This document shows positions 60,349 through 64,000 of a DNA stretch of 64,000 nt, in pieces. This DNA is from Bacteroidaceae bacterium (GTDB lineage Bacteria; Bacteroidota; Bacteroidia; Bacteroidales; Bacteroidaceae): NCBI GenBank assembly GCA_024698925.1, contig JAILQO010000042.1, positions 1 through 64,000 on the forward strand, written 5' to 3'. Position 1 is the first letter of the stretch. The number at the start of each line of letters is the position of its first letter. Made by a program: the position numbers and the translations under genes. Under the pieces are notes generated by a model, which saw nothing but the letters and a program-made list of their open reading frames with translations, ran no database searches and was not told the DNA's origin.

Positions 60349-62169
60349 ATGCAAATTGAGTCCACACTAACGGCTGCAATACTCACAGCAATTAAGAATC
60401 TATATGGACAGGATGTGCCGGAAAAGATGGTACAGCTGAGCGCCACCAAGAAAGAGTTTGAAGGTCAGCTCACGCTCATTGTTTTTCCGTTCCTGAAAAT
60501 GAGCCGCAAGGCTCCTGAGGCTACAGCCCAGGAGATTGGTCAGTATCTGGTAGAAAACCTGCCTGACGTCGTAGCACGCTTCAATGTAATCAAAGGTTTC
60601 CTCAATATGGTCATCGCCGATGCCTGCTGGGTAAGCCTGCTGACCGATATACAGAAAGATGAGCGTTGGGGATTAAAGCCTGTAACAGCTGAGTCGCCAT
60701 TGGTAATGATTGAGTACTCATCGCCCAACACCAATAAGCCCCTGCATTTGGGGCATGTACGCAATAACCTTCTGGGCTGGGCGTTGGCACAAGTGATGGA
60801 GGCCAACGGAAACCGTGTGGTGAAGACCAATATTGTCAACGACCGCGGCATCCATATCTGCAAATCAATGCTCGCATGGCTGAAGTGGGGCAACGGTGCT
60901 ACTCCTGAAAGTACCGGCATGAAAGGAGACCACCTTATCGGCGATTACTACGTAGCTTTTGATAAGCACTATCGTGCTGAGGTCAAGGAGCTGACAGAGA
61001 ATTTCATGGCAGCAGGCATGGACGAAGAGGCCGCGAAGGAGCGTGCCGAGAAAGAAAGTCCGCTCATGCAGGAAGCGCGTGCTATGCTCGTCAAGTGGGA
61101 GCAGAATGACCCCGAGGTGCGTGCGCTGTGGAAGAAGATGAACGACTGGGTCTACGCAGGTTTCGATGAGACCTACAAGGCGCTGGGCGTCGGTTTCGAC
61201 AAGATTTATTATGAGAGCCAGACCTATCTTGAAGGCAAAGAGAAGGTCATGGAAGGCCTTGAGAAAGGTTTCTTCTATCGTCGTGAGGACGGCTCTGTGT
61301 GGGCAGACTTGACCAAGGAAGGTCTTGACGAGAAGTTGCTGCTGCGCGCCGATGGTACCAGTGTTTATATGACGCAGGATATTGGAACGGCCAAACTACG
61401 CTTCCAGGATTTCCCCATTGACAAGATGATTTATGTGGTGGGCAACGAACAGAACTATCACTTCCAAGTCCTTTCTATCTTGTTAGATAAGTTGGGCTTC
61501 AAGTGGGGCAAAGATTTGGTTCATTTCTCATACGGCATGGTCGAACTGCCTAATGGCAAGATGAAGTCGCGTGAAGGAACCGTCGTGGATGCAGATGATC
61601 TCATCGCCAAGATGATCAGCGATGCACGCGAGATGAGCAAGGATAAGGTGAACAAACTCGAGAACCTCACAGAAGAAGAGGCTCAGGAGATTGCGCGCAT
61701 CGTAGGTATGGGTGCTTTAAAATACTTTATCCTCAAGGTCGATGCCCGCAAGAACATGCTCTTCAATCCAGAAGAATCTATCGATTTCAACGGTAATACA
61801 GGCCCCTTCATTCAATATACTTACGCAAGAATCCGCTCCATCCTCCGCAAAGCAGGTTCTGAAATGAACGCTCTTAGTGGGTCTGTTGCTGAGAATATTC
61901 TCTCCGAGAAGGAAATCTCACTCATCCAACAGCTCGCGGCCTTCGGTGCCGCTGTGGCACAGGCCGGTACAGACTACAATGTGAGCGTCATCGCGAACTA
62001 CTGCTATGACTTGGCCAAGGAATTCAATGGCTTCTATCACGACTTCCAGATTCTGAAGGAACCCGACGAGCAGAAGCGCCTTGTCCGCCTTGCTATCTGC
62101 GAGAGTGTTGCAAAGGTCATTCGTCTGGGTATGGGCCTGTTAGGTATTGAGGTGCCGGAACGCATGTGA
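60349..62169 (+). CDS. argS: Arginyl-tRNA synthetase
   Basis: A 606-residue class I synthetase. The N-terminal Add-1 domain covers about 1-110. The HIGH-type motif is SSPNTNKPLHLGHVRNN (near residue 130) and the KMSKS-like motif is KMKSREGTVVDADDL. The C-terminal DALR domain contains FIQYTYARIRSI. It charges tRNA-Arg. The RNase H gene follows after 34 bp. Confidence 0.97.
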   Translation: MQIESTLTAAILTAIKNLYGQDVPEKMVQLSATKKEFEGQLTLIVFPFLKMSRKAPEATAQEIGQYLVENLPDVVARFNVIKGFLNMVIADACWVSLLTDIQKDERWGLKPVTAESPLVMIEYSSPNTNKPLHLGHVRNNLLGWALAQVMEANGNRVVKTNIVNDRGIHICKSMLAWLKWGNGATPESTGMKGDHLIGDYYVAFDKHYRAEVKELTENFMAAGMDEEAAKERAEKESPLMQEARAMLVKWEQNDPEVRALWKKMNDWVYAGFDETYKALGVGFDKIYYESQTYLEGKEKVMEGLEKGFFYRREDGSVWADLTKEGLDEKLLLRADGTSVYMTQDIGTAKLRFQDFPIDKMIYVVGNEQNYHFQVLSILLDKLGFKWGKDLVHFSYGMVELPNGKMKSREGTVVDADDLIAKMISDAREMSKDKVNKLENLTEEEAQEIARIVGMGALKYFILKVDARKNMLFNPEESIDFNGNTGPFIQYTYARIRSILRKAGSEMNALSGSVAENILSEKEISLIQQLAAFGAAVAQAGTDYNVSVIANYCYDLAKEFNGFYHDFQILKEPDEQKRLVRLAICESVAKVIRLGMGLLGIEVPERM

Positions 62170-62203
62170 TGCGAATGTCGAATTGATAATGTATCATTGA
62201 TCA

Positions 62204-62668
62204 TTGGCTGCACTCGTAAATCCTCCCGACTATCGTCACGATACAGTACTGCCGTTACCAATGGAAGTGCCGGCAGAGGCTATCGCCGTGGATGCTGCTT
62301 GTAGCGGTAATCCCGGGCCCATGGAGTATAGAGGTATTTATCTGAAGACGGGCCAGGAAATCTTTCATTATGGTCCTGTTCACGGCACGAACAATATCGG
62401 TGAGTTCCTGGGAATTGTGCATGCTATGGCGCTGTTGAAGCAGAAAGGGCTGTCGATGCCGGTTTATAGCGACAGCCGCACTGCCATCATCTGGGTACAG
62501 AAGCGCAAAGCGAAGACTACGCTGGCACCTACCCCCGAGAATCAGCCTTTGCTGCAACTCGTAGCTCGTGCAGAGGCGTGGTTGCGACAGAACGGAGTTC
62601 CTTTTCCTCTCATCAAATGGGAAACCGAAGTATGGGGTGAAATTCCAGCTGACTTCGGAAGGAAATAG
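62204..62668 (+). CDS. RNase H-fold protein
   Basis: 154 residues from a TTG at 62204; a stop lies directly upstream in frame, and the first ATG is at 62261. The RNase H core has the acidic residues in AVDAACSGNPGPMEYRG, NNIGEFLGIVHAMALL and VYSDSRTAIIW, plus a late aspartate in IPADFGRK. It should cleave RNA in RNA-DNA hybrids. The N-terminal residues before the core (NPPDYRHDTVLPLP) resemble the leader I remember for relatives, which is why the TTG is preferred. Confidence 0.82.
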   Translation: MAALVNPPDYRHDTVLPLPMEVPAEAIAVDAACSGNPGPMEYRGIYLKTGQEIFHYGPVHGTNNIGEFLGIVHAMALLKQKGLSMPVYSDSRTAIIWVQKRKAKTTLAPTPENQPLLQLVARAEAWLRQNGVPFPLIKWETEVWGEIPADFGRK

Positions 62669-62702
62669 ACGGACTCTTTATTTTTGAACACACGAGAAGT
62701 AC

Positions 62703-64000
62703 ATGAAAACGCTGGCAAAACTGATAGGGATGTGGCTCGCGGTTTTTCTCGCAGGCAAGTTAGCATTTATGGCTGTGTGTCATGGCGCAGAGACATTGAC
62801 GTTGTCGGATGTGCTTGCTGTGTTATGGCATGGTCTGCCGATGGACTTCTCAACGATTATCTATCTTATTGCGTTACCTGGTCTGTGCCTCTGGCTTTGT
62901 GCAAACATACCTACTGCATGGCGTTGGGGGCGCTGGATGCTTGTGGTGGTTAACACTGTGGCTGCAGTGGCTGTCGTAGCCTGTATCGTTGGTGATATCG
63001 CCCTTTTTCCATTCTGGGATTTTAAGTTAGATGCTACCATTTGGACCTATATGGATAGCCCTGCAGATGCTGTAGCCAGTGTGAGTGCAGGCTTCATCAT
63101 CGTACACGTAGTCATGGCTATAGCCGCTATGGTATTGGTCATCTGGCTGTCATGTGACATCATCAAACAGGCCCAAATCGTTAAACATCCATGGCCATGG
63201 AACCTAGGCTATGTGCTGTTGGCAGCAGTATGCTTCATCGTTCTACGTGGTGGTGTTACGGAATCTACGATGAATGTAGGGCACGCTTACTTCAGCGATC
63301 GTCAGTTCCTAAACCAAGCTGCCGTGAACCCCGCTTTCAGCCTGTTGGCTTCCTCTCAGAAAACAGAGCGCTTTGATGAACTTTACCGAGCTTTGCCGGA
63401 TGAAGAAGCTGCACAGTTGACAGAAGGCCTTTTTGACACGGAGGCAGCTCCCGTGAATACACTTCTTTGCACAACACGTCCCAATATCCTGCTCGTCTTC
63501 TGGGAAGGATGTAGCGCAGTCTTTACAGATGCATTAGGCCAAGTAAAAGATGTAACGCCACACTTAGACTCCCTCGCTGCAAGTGGTATTTTCTTCAACC
63601 AGTTCTATGCCAACAGTTTCCGTACGGATCGTGGCACATTAAGCACCCTGAGTGGCCATCTGGCCTTCCCCACTCATTCTTTAATGAAAATGTCCGCGCG
63701 TGTTGCCCATCTGCCTTCCATTGCCCGTACACTGCGCTCCGTAGGTTATAGCACAGCATTCAGTTATGGCGGTGACATCAATTTCACAAACATGAAAGGC
63801 TATCTTCATGCAACCGGCTTTGAACATCTCACAGCGGATAGAGATTTCTCTATGACTGAACGCCATACTGCAGAATGGGGTGTCGCGGACAGTGTGCTCT
63901 GCGAATATCTCTATGAATCGTTGAAGGCCTCACCTACGCCTTTCTTCCACGCAGCACTGACACTCAGCAGTCATGAGCCTTGGGATGTGCCAGGTGCCAA
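62703..64000 (+). CDS. LTA-synthase-type sulfatase-family membrane enzyme, cut by the window end
   Basis: The frame from the ATG at 62703 (MKTLAKLIGMWLAVFLAGK) is open to base 64000, so at least 432 residues. Four or five membrane segments lie in the first 190 residues. The alkaline-phosphatase-like domain then begins with RPNILLVFWEGCSA, and the nucleophile threonine lies in FRTDRGTLSTLSG. HAALTLSSHEPWDVP is the last part seen. In Gram-negative relatives these enzymes move phosphoglycerol or phosphoethanolamine groups onto envelope glycans or lipids; which one applies here is unknown. It starts 34 bp after the RNase H gene. Confidence 0.88.
   Translation, partial: MKTLAKLIGMWLAVFLAGKLAFMAVCHGAETLTLSDVLAVLWHGLPMDFSTIIYLIALPGLCLWLCANIPTAWRWGRWMLVVVNTVAAVAVVACIVGDIALFPFWDFKLDATIWTYMDSPADAVASVSAGFIIVHVVMAIAAMVLVIWLSCDIIKQAQIVKHPWPWNLGYVLLAAVCFIVLRGGVTESTMNVGHAYFSDRQFLNQAAVNPAFSLLASSQKTERFDELYRALPDEEAAQLTEGLFDTEAAPVNTLLCTTRPNILLVFWEGCSAVFTDALGQVKDVTPHLDSLAASGIFFNQFYANSFRTDRGTLSTLSGHLAFPTHSLMKMSARVAHLPSIARTLRSVGYSTAFSYGGDINFTNMKGYLHATGFEHLTADRDFSMTERHTAEWGVADSVLCEYLYESLKASPTPFFHAALTLSSHEPWDVPGA

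Noticed and set aside
62204..62668. A frameshifted or truncated RNase H gene
   Set aside because: All the acidic positions are present and the length fits a single RNase H domain; only the start codon is uncertain.
62684..62953. A short plus-strand frame overlapping the start of the LTA-synthase-type gene
   Set aside because: The frame from 62703 codes for a membrane protein with the sulfatase core and runs to the window end; the short frame is out of phase.

Overview
The window is chromosomal DNA of a Bacteroidales bacterium, most likely a Prevotella-type member of the Prevotellaceae. The evidence is the large number of Bacteroidetes -7 promoter boxes of the form TAnnTTTG, the near absence of Shine-Dalgarno sequences, a fused SecDF, a meso-diaminopimelate dehydrogenase, lipoproteins with SC lipoboxes, short exported-protein C-terminal motifs of the DLxGR...NGKKV kind, and the overall gene set. 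Base composition is near 50% GC. The intergenic regions and the 920-residue secreted-protein gene are clearly more AT-rich. I saw no rRNA, tRNA, CRISPR array, prophage or insertion sequence.

Layout. 1-472 is gene-free and carries a long array of degenerate 22-23 bp units. 473-5960 (minus) reads as one operon: Lrp-type regulator, a C26-M19 peptidase fusion, a glutaminyl-cyclase-like M28 lipoprotein, sufE, rbfA and a LolC/E-type permease. 6089-8477 (minus) holds three FKBP prolyl isomerases in tandem. 8669-12251 (plus) has a sirtuin, a nucleoside kinase lacking the usual long N-terminus, a Fur-type regulator and trkH. 12262-15112 (minus) has a radical SAM protein, an O-methyltransferase, aroQ and a polyprenyl synthase. 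15180-20828 has polA, ddh, ribF and a CPBP protease. 20933-27520 is a tightly packed run topA-aroK-speA-argB-ECF sigma-small membrane protein. 27603-29787 (minus) has a NAD-dependent epimerase and a PAP2 protein.

29788-36225 is the accessory-looking part: a secreted BNR/sialidase-fold protein, a 920-residue AT-rich secreted protein, a 55-residue peptide, and many inverted and tandem repeats. 36226-42982 is rimP-nusA-infB-cvpA-sufB, interrupted by an unusual block of octanucleotide repeats. 43053-49619 has an OmpA protein and an acyltransferase-parE-coaD-S41 peptidase run. 49620-49988 is a gene-free convergent gap with two more degenerate arrays. 49989-59690 (minus) has two uncharacterised secreted proteins, an OmpA/TPR lipoprotein, xerD-secDF, a phosphodiesterase-type protein and a rhomboid. 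The window closes with HU, argS, an RNase H protein and a truncated LTA-synthase-type gene.

Most genes are housekeeping. The most unusual signal is in the non-coding DNA. Four arrays of 21-23 bp units, each built on a different short dyad, all lie 3' of genes. A second class of low-complexity inverted repeats sits on gene boundaries and supplies stop codons, start codons and even signal-peptide coding sequence. These repeats are the best candidates for something undescribed.
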